Source of the DNA: Bacteroidales bacterium | Lineage (GTDB): Bacteria > Bacteroidota > Bacteroidia > Bacteroidales > 4484-276 | Length of the DNA stretch: 64,000 bases | Direction: 5' to 3' | Assembly: GCA_035647615.1 (NCBI GenBank) | Contig: DASRND010000037.1 | Location: 1 to 64,000 of the forward strand | Shown here: positions 53,026 through 61,634 of the stretch, one piece after another | Numbering within the stretch: position 1 is the stretch's first letter | Layout: the number at the start of each line of letters is the position of its first letter | Notes under the pieces: model-generated | The model's input: the letters and a program-made list of their open reading frames with translations, nothing else | The model's database searches: none | What the model was told of the DNA's origin: nothing | Made by a program: the position numbers and the translations under genes

Positions 53026-54117
53026 GTGAGAATATTTCTGTTTCTTCTGTATCCTTTTGCTTTGCTTTATGCGCTGGTGCTGATGCTGCGCAATAAAGCC
53101 TACGACTGGGGTTTGCTGAGGTCGAAGCGATTCGACGTTCCGGTGATCTCGGTGGGCAATCTGAGCATGGGCGGTACAGGAAAAACTCCCCACGTAGAAT
53201 ATCTCATCGAACTGCTTAAAGACGAATACCAGCCGGCAGTGATAAGCCGGGGCTACAAACGCAAAAGCCGCGGATTTGTAATGGCTGCACCCCAGTCAAC
53301 ATCGATGGATATTGGTGACGAGCCGCTGCAGATAAGCCGCAAATTCCCCGAGATAAAGGTAGCCGTAGATGGCAATCGTGTGCGTGGCATCAGGCAGATG
53401 TTGCAAAAACATCCTTCCACCGACGTAGTTCTTCTCGACGATGCTTTTCAACATCGCGCCGTGAAATCCGGATTGTCGATATTGCTCACTGATTTTCACA
53501 ACCTCTACGCCGAAGACTATCCTGTGCCGGTAGGAACCTTGCGCGAATTTCGCAGTGGCGCCCACCGTGCCGACATCATCATTGTTACAAAAACAGGACG
53601 AACGCTCTCCCCGATAACCGTTCGCCGTCTCGACGAACTGCTCAAACCCAGACCGCATCAGCAACTATTTTTCTCGTACATCAGTTACGGCCCCCTCACA
53701 CCGCTGCCAGGTTCGACGGCAGAGCTCCCGGAAGAAAAAGTGAGCTCTGTGCTGCTTTTTGCCGGCATTGCCAATACCTATCCGCTGAAGGAACATGTGA
53801 TGAAAATAAGCAATTATCAGGAAATGATCGAGTTTAGCGATCATCATCACTACACACAAAAGGATTATGAAAAAATAAGAAAACAGTTCGAAGATATTTT
53901 TGTAAAAAACAAAATCATCATTACCACCGAAAAAGACGCCATGCGTATTGCCATACCTCAGATACCTGAACTTTTGGCCGACCTGCCCGTTTTTTACATT
54001 CCTATCGAAATAAAAATACATACCGAATTCAGAAAAAGTTTTAATGAACAAATACGTAATTATGTACGAACAAATCCAGGAAACAGTAGCATACCTCCGC
54101 AGCAAAACCAACATTGA
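53026..54117 (+). CDS. lpxK: Tetraacyldisaccharide 4'-kinase LpxK
   Basis: 363 residues from a GTG start. LpxK phosphorylates the 4' position of the lipid A disaccharide to give lipid IVA, at the inner membrane. A membrane-associated N-terminal helix (IFLFLLYPFALLYALVLML) is followed by the P-loop GNLSMGGTGKTPHVEYL, then VILDDAFQHRAV-like VLLDDAFQHRAV and VPVGTLREFRSGAHRADIIIVTK. The C-terminal region contains FSDHHHYTQKDYEKI and TTEKDAMRI, both LpxK-typical. Its 3' end overlaps the purine nucleoside phosphorylase gene by 56-74 nt in another frame. Confidence 0.93.
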   Translation: MRIFLFLLYPFALLYALVLMLRNKAYDWGLLRSKRFDVPVISVGNLSMGGTGKTPHVEYLIELLKDEYQPAVISRGYKRKSRGFVMAAPQSTSMDIGDEPLQISRKFPEIKVAVDGNRVRGIRQMLQKHPSTDVVLLDDAFQHRAVKSGLSILLTDFHNLYAEDYPVPVGTLREFRSGAHRADIIIVTKTGRTLSPITVRRLDELLKPRPHQQLFFSYISYGPLTPLPGSTAELPEEKVSSVLLFAGIANTYPLKEHVMKISNYQEMIEFSDHHHYTQKDYEKIRKQFEDIFVKNKIIITTEKDAMRIAIPQIPELLADLPVFYIPIEIKIHTEFRKSFNEQIRNYVRTNPGNSSIPPQQNQH

Positions 54118-54889
54118 GCCGCAGGTCGGCATCATCCTCGGCACCGGGCTGGGCAATTTCATCAGTCAGATAGAAGTTACGCACCGCATACCTTACGAGG
54201 AAATCCCGCACTTTCCCGTTTCCACCGTCAAAGGGCACCAGGGAACCCTCATTTTCGGAACCATCAACAAGATGCCTGTGGTAGCCCTCAAAGGACGATT
54301 CCACTTTTACGAAGGCTATTCCATGCAGCAGGTCACCTTTCCGGTGAGGGTGCTCAAGTTTCTGGGAATCCGGCATCTGTTTCTCTCCAACGCCAGCGGT
54401 GGCACCAACACCAACTACCGCGTAGGCGACATCATGATCATCCGCGACCACATCAACCTTTCCGGCTACAACCCACTGATAGGCGCTAACGACGAACGCC
54501 TCGGACCACGTTTCCCCGACATGAGCGAGGTGTACGACAAGCAGCTCATCAGCATGGCGCAGGAAATTGCCACCCGGCAAAAACTGAATTTTCATACCGG
54601 CGTGTATGCCGCCGTCACCGGCCCCAATTACGAAACGCCCGCCGAATACCGCTACATCCGCACCATTGGCGCCGACGCTGTAGGAATGTCCACAGTGTCC
54701 GAAGCCATCGTAGCAAGGCACATGAATCTTTCATGCTTTGCCCTCTCGGTGATTTCTGATCTTGGCGTAGAAGGAAAAATTGAATTTATCACACATGACG
54801 CCGTCATCGATGCAGCATCAGAAGTTGAACCTAAAATGACCGGGCTGGTGCTGGAAATGATCGACCGGCTCAACGGGAAGTTTTCTTAA
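54062..54889 (+). CDS. Purine nucleoside phosphorylase (trimeric class)
   Basis: 275 residues from ATG 54062; an upstream in-frame ATG at 54044 would add six residues. I chose 54062 because MYEQIQETVAYL is the usual family start. It splits inosine or guanosine with phosphate in cytosolic salvage. Visible: GTGLGNF (phosphate and base site), GRFHFYEGYSMQQVTFPVR, TGPNYETPAEYR with the base-contact Glu, and FALSVISDLG with the class-defining residues. The start lies inside the end of lpxK (56-nt overlap), so translation of the two may be coupled. A terminator follows. Confidence 0.9.
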   Translation: MYEQIQETVAYLRSKTNIEPQVGIILGTGLGNFISQIEVTHRIPYEEIPHFPVSTVKGHQGTLIFGTINKMPVVALKGRFHFYEGYSMQQVTFPVRVLKFLGIRHLFLSNASGGTNTNYRVGDIMIIRDHINLSGYNPLIGANDERLGPRFPDMSEVYDKQLISMAQEIATRQKLNFHTGVYAAVTGPNYETPAEYRYIRTIGADAVGMSTVSEAIVARHMNLSCFALSVISDLGVEGKIEFITHDAVIDAASEVEPKMTGLVLEMIDRLNGKFS

Positions 54890-54913
54890 TTTAGACTTTT
54901 ACAACAAACGTTT

Positions 54914-54961
54914 TCCCGCAGATGACGCAGAACAATCAGCACACATTTGCGGGATTTTTTT
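54914..54961 (+). terminator. Intrinsic terminator after the nucleoside phosphorylase gene
   Basis: TCCCGCA (54914-54920) pairs with TGCGGGA (54948-54954), followed by a run of seven T. The stem is short. Confidence 0.65.
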
Positions 54962-55046
54962 CAGCAAGATTTAGAATTAAATATTTTGGTGCACGCACCT
55001 TTTAAAAATAATCTAACCGTTTCGGGTTCTGCATCTTGCTTTATTT

Positions 55047-55214
55047 GATGTTTCGCTTCATTCATGTTTCGCGCCTTTAGTCCTGAAGGGATTGAATGCT
55101 TATAGAAAATATTGTTGCGAGAATGATGCGACCCCGTCGGGATCGAACACATTCCTAGCATTGCTTGTGCTATAAACATTTGAACCCTGCGGGTTCATCT
55201 ACTGACTTCGAGAT
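55047..55214 (-). repeat. Family E three-hairpin element, copy 2 (inverted)
   Basis: The reverse complement matches 35232-35400 along its length, with palindromes GAACCCTGCGGGTTC (55182-55196), GACCCCGTCGGGATC (55130-55144) and AGTCCTGAAGGGATT (55079-55093). The rest of 54962-55409 holds only the transketolase promoter. Confidence 0.85.
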
Positions 55215-55354
55215 CATTAAATTACAGACTTTACAAATAGTCATATAACAAGAAGCTACAGATTTAACATTACCTAATTGGGTGACGCTACCAAAAACGA
55301 ATAACCATCATTAAAGGCATAAATGCAGAATCCGATTGTAGATTTTATTACATC

Positions 55355-55385
55355 TTTCCCGCTCTCGCTGCTTTTTCTACCTTTG
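55355..55385 (+). promoter_or_regulatory. Promoter of the transketolase gene
   Basis: TTTC (55355-55358), a 19-nt spacer, then the -7 box TACCTTTG (55378-55385), 24 nt before the ATG. Confidence 0.55.
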
Positions 55386-55409
55386 TAAACTCAAAAACAA
55401 ACAACACAC

Positions 55410-57461
55410 ATGTATTCACAATCGTCATCATCACCCACGGCACGTGCTGCCGACAACATCAGAGTTTTATCAGCGGCAATGGTCGAGCAGGCAAAGTCGG
55501 GTCACCCCGGCGGCGCCATGGGCGGAGCCGATTTTATCGAAATACTTTTTTCGGAGTTTTTGCGATTCGATCCCTCCGATCCGCAGTGGCCCGAGCGCGA
55601 CCGGTTTTTCCTCGACCCCGGCCACATGTCGCCAATGCTTTACGCCACGCTGGCCATGTATGGACATTTCAGCATGGACGGTCTGAAAAACTTTCGTCAG
55701 TGGGGAAGTCCCACGCCGGGACATCCCGAGCGCGACCTGAGCCGCGGCATCGAAAACACCAGCGGCCCGCTGGGGCAGGGACATACCTTTGCCGTGGGCG
55801 CGGCCATCGCCGAGCGATTTTTGACTGCGCGTTTTGGCGAATGGAGCGTGCACAAAACATTTGCCTACATCTCCGACGGCGGCATACAGGAAGAGATTTC
55901 ACAGGGTGCCGGTCGCATCGCCGGCCATCTGGGGCTGAACAATCTTATCTTGTTTTACGACGCCAACAAAATCCAGCTTTCCACCCCCGTTGCCGAGACT
56001 ACTTCTGAAGATACCGCCGCCAAGTACCGCGCCTGGAAATGGAAGGTGATAGAGATTGATGGCAACGATACCGGCCAGATCCGACAGGCGCTGACGCAGG
56101 CAACCGCCGAAACGGAAAAACCCGTGATCATCATCGGTCATACGTTGATGGGCAAAGGCATTGTGGACAAAGACAACAAGCCTTTCGACAACCGCCCCAG
56201 TGTGCATGGCCAGCCCATCAGTGCTGCCGGAGGAAACATCAGCGCCACCGTTCGCCACCTGGGCGGCAATCCCGAAAATCCTTTCGCCATCTTCGACGAT
56301 GTAAAACAATATTATGAAAAGATAAAAACAGAAAAAATAGCTGCTGCTAAAAAAAGAAAAGAAGAAAAACAGGAGTGGGAAAAACAACATCCGGAGCTGG
56401 CAAAGCAACTGGCTGACTTCCTTTCGGGAAATATCCCGGAATTGGAAACGGAAAAAATCAATCAGCCACAAAATATTTCCACGCGTGCTGCCTCGGGCAA
56501 TGTGCTGAAATACCTGCAAAAGCGTGTCCCCAATCTGGTGGTAGCTTCTGCCGACCTCTCGAACAGTGACAAAACCGATGCTTTTCTGAAACAGACCACC
56601 GCTTTCCGACCAGGCGATTTTTCAGGATCGTTCCTGCAAGCCGGCGTTTCGGAGCTTACCATGGCGGCCATCGCCAACGGCATGGCGCTGCATGGAGGAA
56701 TCGTTCCGGCATGCGCTACGTTTCTGGTGTTTTCGGATTATATGAAACCTGCTATCCGGCTGGCAGCACTAATGGAGCTGCAGGTGATTTATATCTTTAC
56801 GCACGACGCTTTCAGGGTAGGCGAAGACGGCCCCACCCACCAGCCGGTAGAACACGAGGCGCAACTGCGACTGCTCGAGCAGATGCAAAACCACAGCAAT
56901 CAGCGCGCATTGCTGGCGCTGCGTCCGGCCGATGGCGACGAAACCACGATCGCCTGGAAGCTTGCTCTTGAAAACAAGCACAGCCCTACCGCGCTTATCC
57001 TTTCACGACAAAATATTCCGGAAATTCCACTATCCGAAGGTGCCAACAGAAAGCAAATGGCAGCACTTGCTGCACATGGTGCTTACATCGTTCGTGGCGA
57101 TTACAAAAAACCCGATCTCATCATGCTGGGCAATGGCTCGGAAGTATCACTGCTGGCCGAAACGGCTCAAAAGCTCGAGACAGATAAAAATCTTAAAGTG
57201 CGGGTAATTTCTATTCCGTCGGCGGGTTTATTTTTGGATCAGCCCGAAAGCTATCGGCATGAGCTGCTCACGCCCGGCATTCCTCTGCTGGCGCTCACTG
57301 CCGGACTTCCTGCTGCATTACCGGTAGCGGAAAACAAGCACACACGCATCCTCGGCATGTCACAGTTTGGATACTCAGCGCCGGCAAAAGTGCTCGACCA
57401 GAAGTTTGGCTTCACCGTCGAAAATGTTTTTGCGCAAGCGATAGATTTGCTGGGGAGATAA
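55410..57461 (+). CDS. tkt: Transketolase
   Basis: 683 residues. It transfers two-carbon ketol units in the non-oxidative pentose phosphate path, with thiamine pyrophosphate and Mg2+, in the cytosol. N-terminal: AKSGHPGGAMGGADFIEILF, TPGHPERD, SGPLGQGHTFAVGAA, and SDGGIQEEISQGAGRIAGHLGLNNLILFYDANKIQL-like TPP-binding part (SDGGIQEE). C-terminal: GEDGPTHQPVEHEAQL and PADGDETTIAWKLALE. Typical of full-length tkt, with N- and C-terminal parts in one chain. It is monocistronic with a clear promoter. Confidence 0.93.
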   Translation: MYSQSSSSPTARAADNIRVLSAAMVEQAKSGHPGGAMGGADFIEILFSEFLRFDPSDPQWPERDRFFLDPGHMSPMLYATLAMYGHFSMDGLKNFRQWGSPTPGHPERDLSRGIENTSGPLGQGHTFAVGAAIAERFLTARFGEWSVHKTFAYISDGGIQEEISQGAGRIAGHLGLNNLILFYDANKIQLSTPVAETTSEDTAAKYRAWKWKVIEIDGNDTGQIRQALTQATAETEKPVIIIGHTLMGKGIVDKDNKPFDNRPSVHGQPISAAGGNISATVRHLGGNPENPFAIFDDVKQYYEKIKTEKIAAAKKRKEEKQEWEKQHPELAKQLADFLSGNIPELETEKINQPQNISTRAASGNVLKYLQKRVPNLVVASADLSNSDKTDAFLKQTTAFRPGDFSGSFLQAGVSELTMAAIANGMALHGGIVPACATFLVFSDYMKPAIRLAALMELQVIYIFTHDAFRVGEDGPTHQPVEHEAQLRLLEQMQNHSNQRALLALRPADGDETTIAWKLALENKHSPTALILSRQNIPEIPLSEGANRKQMAALAAHGAYIVRGDYKKPDLIMLGNGSEVSLLAETAQKLETDKNLKVRVISIPSAGLFLDQPESYRHELLTPGIPLLALTAGLPAALPVAENKHTRILGMSQFGYSAPAKVLDQKFGFTVENVFAQAIDLLGR

Positions 57462-57711
57462 AACGGATAATGATATTTCACAAAGTGTGCGCTGAAATAA
57501 TCATAATTCATGCGTTGTAAGTGTTTTTCATACTTTTTGTATTTGACTCATCCGTGAGACTTCCCTTGCAAGGCATAGTGGAAGTCTTGCGCCCCGACAC
57601 CCGACGCCGATAAAAACCAACAAGATTATTAATCCGCAGAATTTTACTTTGGGGGATTTTGGCCGGTGTTTCATCTCAATTTTATTTATTGATAGCAATT
57701 CCCAATGCACA

Positions 57712-58953
57712 CTATTCCTTTATCACCTTTTGCGATGCCACCTGTTTTCCGTTTTCATCCGTGAGCCTGAAAATATAGGCGCCGGTCTGGTAAGCGGAGA
57801 AGTCGATAAAGCTCTCGGGATTGTTTAGCATGTGCGTGCTGATAAGCTGACCGTTCATATTGGTGATTTCCAGTTGCAGTGTATTAAAATTTGTGTTGCA
57901 GAAAATAAAAACCTGATTGCCTGCCGGATTAGGGTAAATTTTTACGGCTGATGCGGGATTAGTCGCTGGTTCGGAAGTTCCGGCAAGTAGCGTGTTGCAA
58001 TCCACCTGCGCAAACTCCATCACGCCCTGGTTGTTCATGGTTCCGCGCCAGCAGTTACCGTCGGGCGATTTCATGATGATGCCGCGGTTGATGTCTTCAA
58101 TGAAGATGTCGCCGTCTTTCACCTGAATTTTTGCTTCCGGTTCATTGGTGCCGACGCCCATGTTACCACTTTCGAAAATGAAGTTTTCATCCGCAGCATT
58201 AAAAACCAAATCTTCGTTGGGCTTTGTTTTTATAAAATGTTTCTTGTCGCCAAGCCATAGTGTAGAATAATAGTCGCCAGCAGACTCAATGTAAAGAGAA
58301 GCATTGTCGGGTCGTGAAGCATCATTATCTCCCAGGATGTGGAACTTTGCATCAGGATTGGTGATGTTGCCAATGCCGATGCGTCCGGTTTTACTTGCTC
58401 CTGGTGAAGTTTCAACAAAAAAAGTAGGGACATCGCTATTGAAGCCCACCATCAAACTATTCGGAATCCCATTTGTCAGTGTTTCGGAACTACCGACTCC
58501 AATTGCCATCGAATTGCTTGCCTGAGTTTTTAGGTTCCGGCCAAACAAAAACGAAAAATTAGCGTCAGCATGGTTCATGTAACCCAGCGATACCGCCCCA
58601 ACACCTGTAGATTTATTAGACCGCCCAATAGCAACTGAATACATCCATGATGCCTCTGTGTTTTCGCCAATCGCTATAGCGGATAAGTCTCGTGCAATAG
58701 CATTATAGCCAAAGGCAAGCGAACGATTCCCAACAGACTTTGCCAGAAAAGGCATCGCAATCGAATAATCTCCAAGTGCTTCACATTGATACCCCACCGC
58801 CAATGAATTGATGCCCGTCGATAGGTTTTGTGTGCCAATAGCGGATGCGCCATTTTCAAAATTGATTGTGTTTTCATCGCAGGTAATGCATGATTGTCCA
58901 AATGCAACTGCCGCAGAGATGGTTAGTAATAAGATGAATAATGATTTTTTCAT
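57712..58953 (-). CDS. T9SS-secreted protein with YadA-like head repeats
   Basis: 413 residues. The signal peptide is about residues 1-19 (ending AVAFGQ). Residues about 30-170 contain roughly nine ~14-aa repeats of the YadA/Hia head type (NSLAVGY, YSIAMPF, RSLAFGYNAIARD, SAIAIGENTEA, YSVAIGR, NSMAIGVGS), which in trimeric autotransporters form a left-handed beta-roll. There is no YadA membrane anchor; a type A T9SS sorting domain (VKIYPNPAGNQVFIF, ending KQVASQKVIKE) closes the protein. Secretion by T9SS and surface display of a head-like trimer is inferred. A middle region (about 180-320) may be a tail-spike-like fold. The gene is alone. Confidence 0.85.
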   Translation of the reverse strand: MKKSLFILLLTISAAVAFGQSCITCDENTINFENGASAIGTQNLSTGINSLAVGYQCEALGDYSIAMPFLAKSVGNRSLAFGYNAIARDLSAIAIGENTEASWMYSVAIGRSNKSTGVGAVSLGYMNHADANFSFLFGRNLKTQASNSMAIGVGSSETLTNGIPNSLMVGFNSDVPTFFVETSPGASKTGRIGIGNITNPDAKFHILGDNDASRPDNASLYIESAGDYYSTLWLGDKKHFIKTKPNEDLVFNAADENFIFESGNMGVGTNEPEAKIQVKDGDIFIEDINRGIIMKSPDGNCWRGTMNNQGVMEFAQVDCNTLLAGTSEPATNPASAVKIYPNPAGNQVFIFCNTNFNTLQLEITNMNGQLISTHMLNNPESFIDFSAYQTGAYIFRLTDENGKQVASQKVIKE

Positions 58954-59203
58954 GATGCTTTGTTTTTTTTGATGTTTAATATGTTTTCTGTTTTATAATT
59001 GCTCAATTGGAGTCCTGTTTCCCATCATTTTACAAATCATTAAAAGCTTAATAATTCGATTCAAAAATAAATGTCGGTGTAGCAAATGAAAGCCGCAGAT
59101 AGTAGCACAAGTTGGTTTGGCCACTCATCGTCCGGGCAAACAGACTACGAAATTAAAATTTCATCACCCTGGGCAACCTTGAATCGGTTACGATGGTTCT
59201 GTG

Positions 59204-59596
59204 TTATAAAAACCACTCAGGATCGATAAACCTGCTTAGTTTTTCACCATAGGTTGCTACTTGTTTTTTTTCGTCCACTTTGAAGGTAATTTGTTCACCA
59301 TATTTCCTCGAAATAATAATGAAGCACTCCTTACAATCAGCATCAATCCTGATGTATTTTGCAAGCGTATCTTTATTAGGAATGTTTAAACATTCGTGGC
59401 AAATAGGACAGAATAAATCAACAACTTCACCTTTTTCAACAGTTAATGAAGAACTCAAGTCGCTTGAATAATTTCCGATTTCTTCGTGTAATAATATCAG
59501 GCCTACACTGTCATTACTTGTTTTGACTGATAAAATGATGCTGTTTCGGGCATTTATTGCACCCCGGCAATGTGGACATAAGTATGTAACTTTCAT
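59204..59596 (-). CDS. Small zinc-ribbon-like hypothetical protein
   Basis: 130 residues with a leading CPHC (C7, C10), a middle pair C63-x2-C66 plus C69, and C88-x2-C91. Three CxxC pairs give enough ligands for at least one, perhaps two, zinc sites. No signal peptide. The remainder is beta-rich (SIILSVKTSNDSVGLILLHEEIG, FKVDEKKQVATYGE). A -7 box lies upstream. I do not recognise the family; nucleic-acid or protein binding is possible but unproven. Confidence 0.6.
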   Translation of the reverse strand: MKVTYLCPHCRGAINARNSIILSVKTSNDSVGLILLHEEIGNYSSDLSSSLTVEKGEVVDLFCPICHECLNIPNKDTLAKYIRIDADCKECFIIISRKYGEQITFKVDEKKQVATYGEKLSRFIDPEWFL

Positions 59597-59619
59597 AATT
59601 ATAAATTTAATAGTTTCAT

Positions 59620-59627
59620 CAAAATTA
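59620..59627 (-). promoter_or_regulatory. -7 box TAATTTTG upstream of the zinc-ribbon gene
   Basis: A consensus element on the minus strand, 24 nt before the ATG. Confidence 0.4.
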
Positions 59628-59808
59628 ACTTTTTTCTGTCAAATACAGGAATCATGTAGGATTTGTTTTTCGTAGTAAATTATTGAGGTTATTCAATATT
59701 CCGGACATCTCATCGTGCGAAGGTCATGGAATCATGAAAAGAAAACATACCTTGTAAAACATTCATCGAAACTTATCAATAATCAACACCTCACCAATCA
59801 TCTTTCAT

Positions 59809-59816
59809 TATTTTTG
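59809..59816 (+). promoter_or_regulatory. -7 box TATTTTTG abutting the RecD-like start
   Basis: The box ends 5 nt before ATG 59821, so transcription would begin at about the start codon. No -33 element is clear. Confidence 0.4.
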
Positions 59817-59820
59817 TTGG

Positions 59821-61248
59821 ATGGAGATTCGACAGGTTGAAGACCTTATTTTCGCACATTTTCCTTACCAGCCTACCGAGGGTCAGCGCATCCTCATCCT
59901 GGCCTTAGCGGAGTTTCTGCTCAACCGCGGGGCGCACGAGGCTTTCCTTTTTAAAGGCTATGCCGGCACGGGCAAAACCACCGTGCTGAGTGCGTTGGTA
60001 AAGGCTGCGCCCGATTTAAAACTTAAAACTGTGCTGCTGGCGCCCACCGGCCGCGCTGCCAAAGTGCTGGCCGCCTATTCTGGCCGCCAGGCGTTTACCA
60101 TCCACAAAAAGATATACCAGCCCCGCGTCACCACCGATGGCGCCATGATGCTGCACCTGCTGGAAAACCAGCATACCAACACGCTCTTTGTGGTGGATGA
60201 GGCCTCGATGATTCCGGGCACCGCTCCTTCCGACGCACGCTTTGCCACCACCTCCGACCTGCTCACCGACCTAATCACTTACGTTTATTCCGGCACCAAC
60301 TGCGCCCTGGTGCTTATCGGCGACACCGCCCAACTGCCACCCGTGGGCACCGACATGTCGCCGGCCCTCGACAAACACCTGCTCGAAACCAGCTTTGGAT
60401 TGAGCGTGCGTGCCCTCGAGCTACGCGAGGTAATGCGGCAATCGTTGGAGTCGGGGATATTGGCTAACGCCACGCTGCTGCGCCAAAAAATTAATGACGA
60501 GGATCTCAACTTCCCGCTATTCAGCCTCACAGGCTACACCGATATTCGCCGCATCGATGGCACGCAGCTCGAAGATGCCCTTTTCTTTGCCCACAAAGAC
60601 TACGGCGACGACAAATCCATTGTCATCACCCGATCCAACAAACGCGCAAACATCTACAACCGCGAAATCCGCAACCGCATCCTCTACCGCGAAGATGAGA
60701 TTTCCGCCGGCGACTACATGATGGTGGTGCGCAACAACTATTACTGGCTTCCCAAAGAGTCGCCCGCCGGATTTATCGCCAACGGCGACATCATCGAAAT
60801 ACAAAAGATTACCCGCATCACGGAGATGTATGGTTTTCGCTTTGCTAATGCATTGGTGCGTCTCACCGACTATCCGCAACAGCCCGAAATAGAAGTGAAG
60901 CTGCTACTCGATACCATTACCGCCGACACGCCCGCCCTGAGTTACGACGACTACCGCCGCTTCTATAACGAGGTGCTTCAGGATTATATAGACCTGCCCA
61001 CGCGGCAACAGAAAATGGAAAAGGTGAAAAACAATCCGTGGTTTAATGCGCTGCAGGTGAAATTTGCTTACGCCCTCACCTGCCACAAAACGCAGGGCGG
61101 ACAGTGGGAAACCATTTTCATCGACCAGCCATGGCTGCCCAACGGCACATTCGATAAGGAGTTTCTGCGCTGGCTCTACACCGCACTCACCCGCGCCACT
61201 CAAACGGTTTATCTGGTCAACTTCAAGGATGAGTTTTTCGAAGAATAA
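59821..61248 (+). CDS. RecD/Dda-like superfamily 1 DNA helicase
   Basis: 475 residues. Helicase motif I is GYAGTGKTT (residues about 46-54). Motif Ia follows as LLAPTGRAAKVLA, motif II as VVDEASMIPG, and motif III as LVLIGDTAQLPPVG. IVITRSNKRANIYNREIR is motif IV-like. The C-terminal UvrD_C_2 segment carries AYALTCHKTQGGQWETIFID (motif V) and LRWLYTALTRATQTVYLVN (motif VI). The order fits SF1B RecD-like helicases that move 5' to 3'. It has no RecBC partners here; such stand-alone forms are common. Neighbouring genes do not point to a pathway. Confidence 0.9.
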   Translation: MEIRQVEDLIFAHFPYQPTEGQRILILALAEFLLNRGAHEAFLFKGYAGTGKTTVLSALVKAAPDLKLKTVLLAPTGRAAKVLAAYSGRQAFTIHKKIYQPRVTTDGAMMLHLLENQHTNTLFVVDEASMIPGTAPSDARFATTSDLLTDLITYVYSGTNCALVLIGDTAQLPPVGTDMSPALDKHLLETSFGLSVRALELREVMRQSLESGILANATLLRQKINDEDLNFPLFSLTGYTDIRRIDGTQLEDALFFAHKDYGDDKSIVITRSNKRANIYNREIRNRILYREDEISAGDYMMVVRNNYYWLPKESPAGFIANGDIIEIQKITRITEMYGFRFANALVRLTDYPQQPEIEVKLLLDTITADTPALSYDDYRRFYNEVLQDYIDLPTRQQKMEKVKNNPWFNALQVKFAYALTCHKTQGGQWETIFIDQPWLPNGTFDKEFLRWLYTALTRATQTVYLVNFKDEFFEE

Positions 61249-61256
61249 TAGATTGT

Positions 61257-61487
61257 CCACGAATTCACGGAAAAGAAAACCATCCACGAATTCAATCGAA
61301 TTAAGCGAATTAGCACGAAAAAATCATTACTGCTTCTTTTGACGTTTCTATGTCAGCCGTCGGCTTACGATAGAAGGTCGCAGTGCAGGTGATATCAAAT
61401 ATTTATTCTTTGTATCCTTCGTACCTTCTTTTTAGTTTTAAAAAATTAGTGAGAATTCCTTTTAATTGGCGGAAATTCGTGGACAGC
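61257..61487. repeat. Family B element, full-length copy
   Basis: The left terminus is GTCCACGAATTCACGGAAAA and the right terminus AATTGGCGGAAATTCGTGGA, inverted relative to each other. Inside are TTTCTATGTCAGCCGTCGG and ACGATAGAAGGTCGCAG (a hairpin), and ATATTTATTCTTTGTAT. With no coding capacity it is MITE-like. It fills most of the gene-free stretch 61249-61634. Confidence 0.7.
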
Positions 61488-61601
61488 TTGATTTTTCTTT
61501 TCTTTCCAAATCAAAAAGCCCCTTTGGTTGTTGTTTCAAATATACCCGGAAGGGGTAGATTAGTATTAAAGCAACTGCAAGGCTACGATTACAAAAAGCC
61601 T

Positions 61602-61609
61602 TACTTTTG
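61602..61609 (+). promoter_or_regulatory. -7 box TACTTTTG upstream of sucA
   Basis: A consensus element 26 nt before the ATG at 61635; no clear -33 element. Confidence 0.45.
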
Positions 61610-61634
61610 AATTTTTATTTTTAAGTTGAAAACT

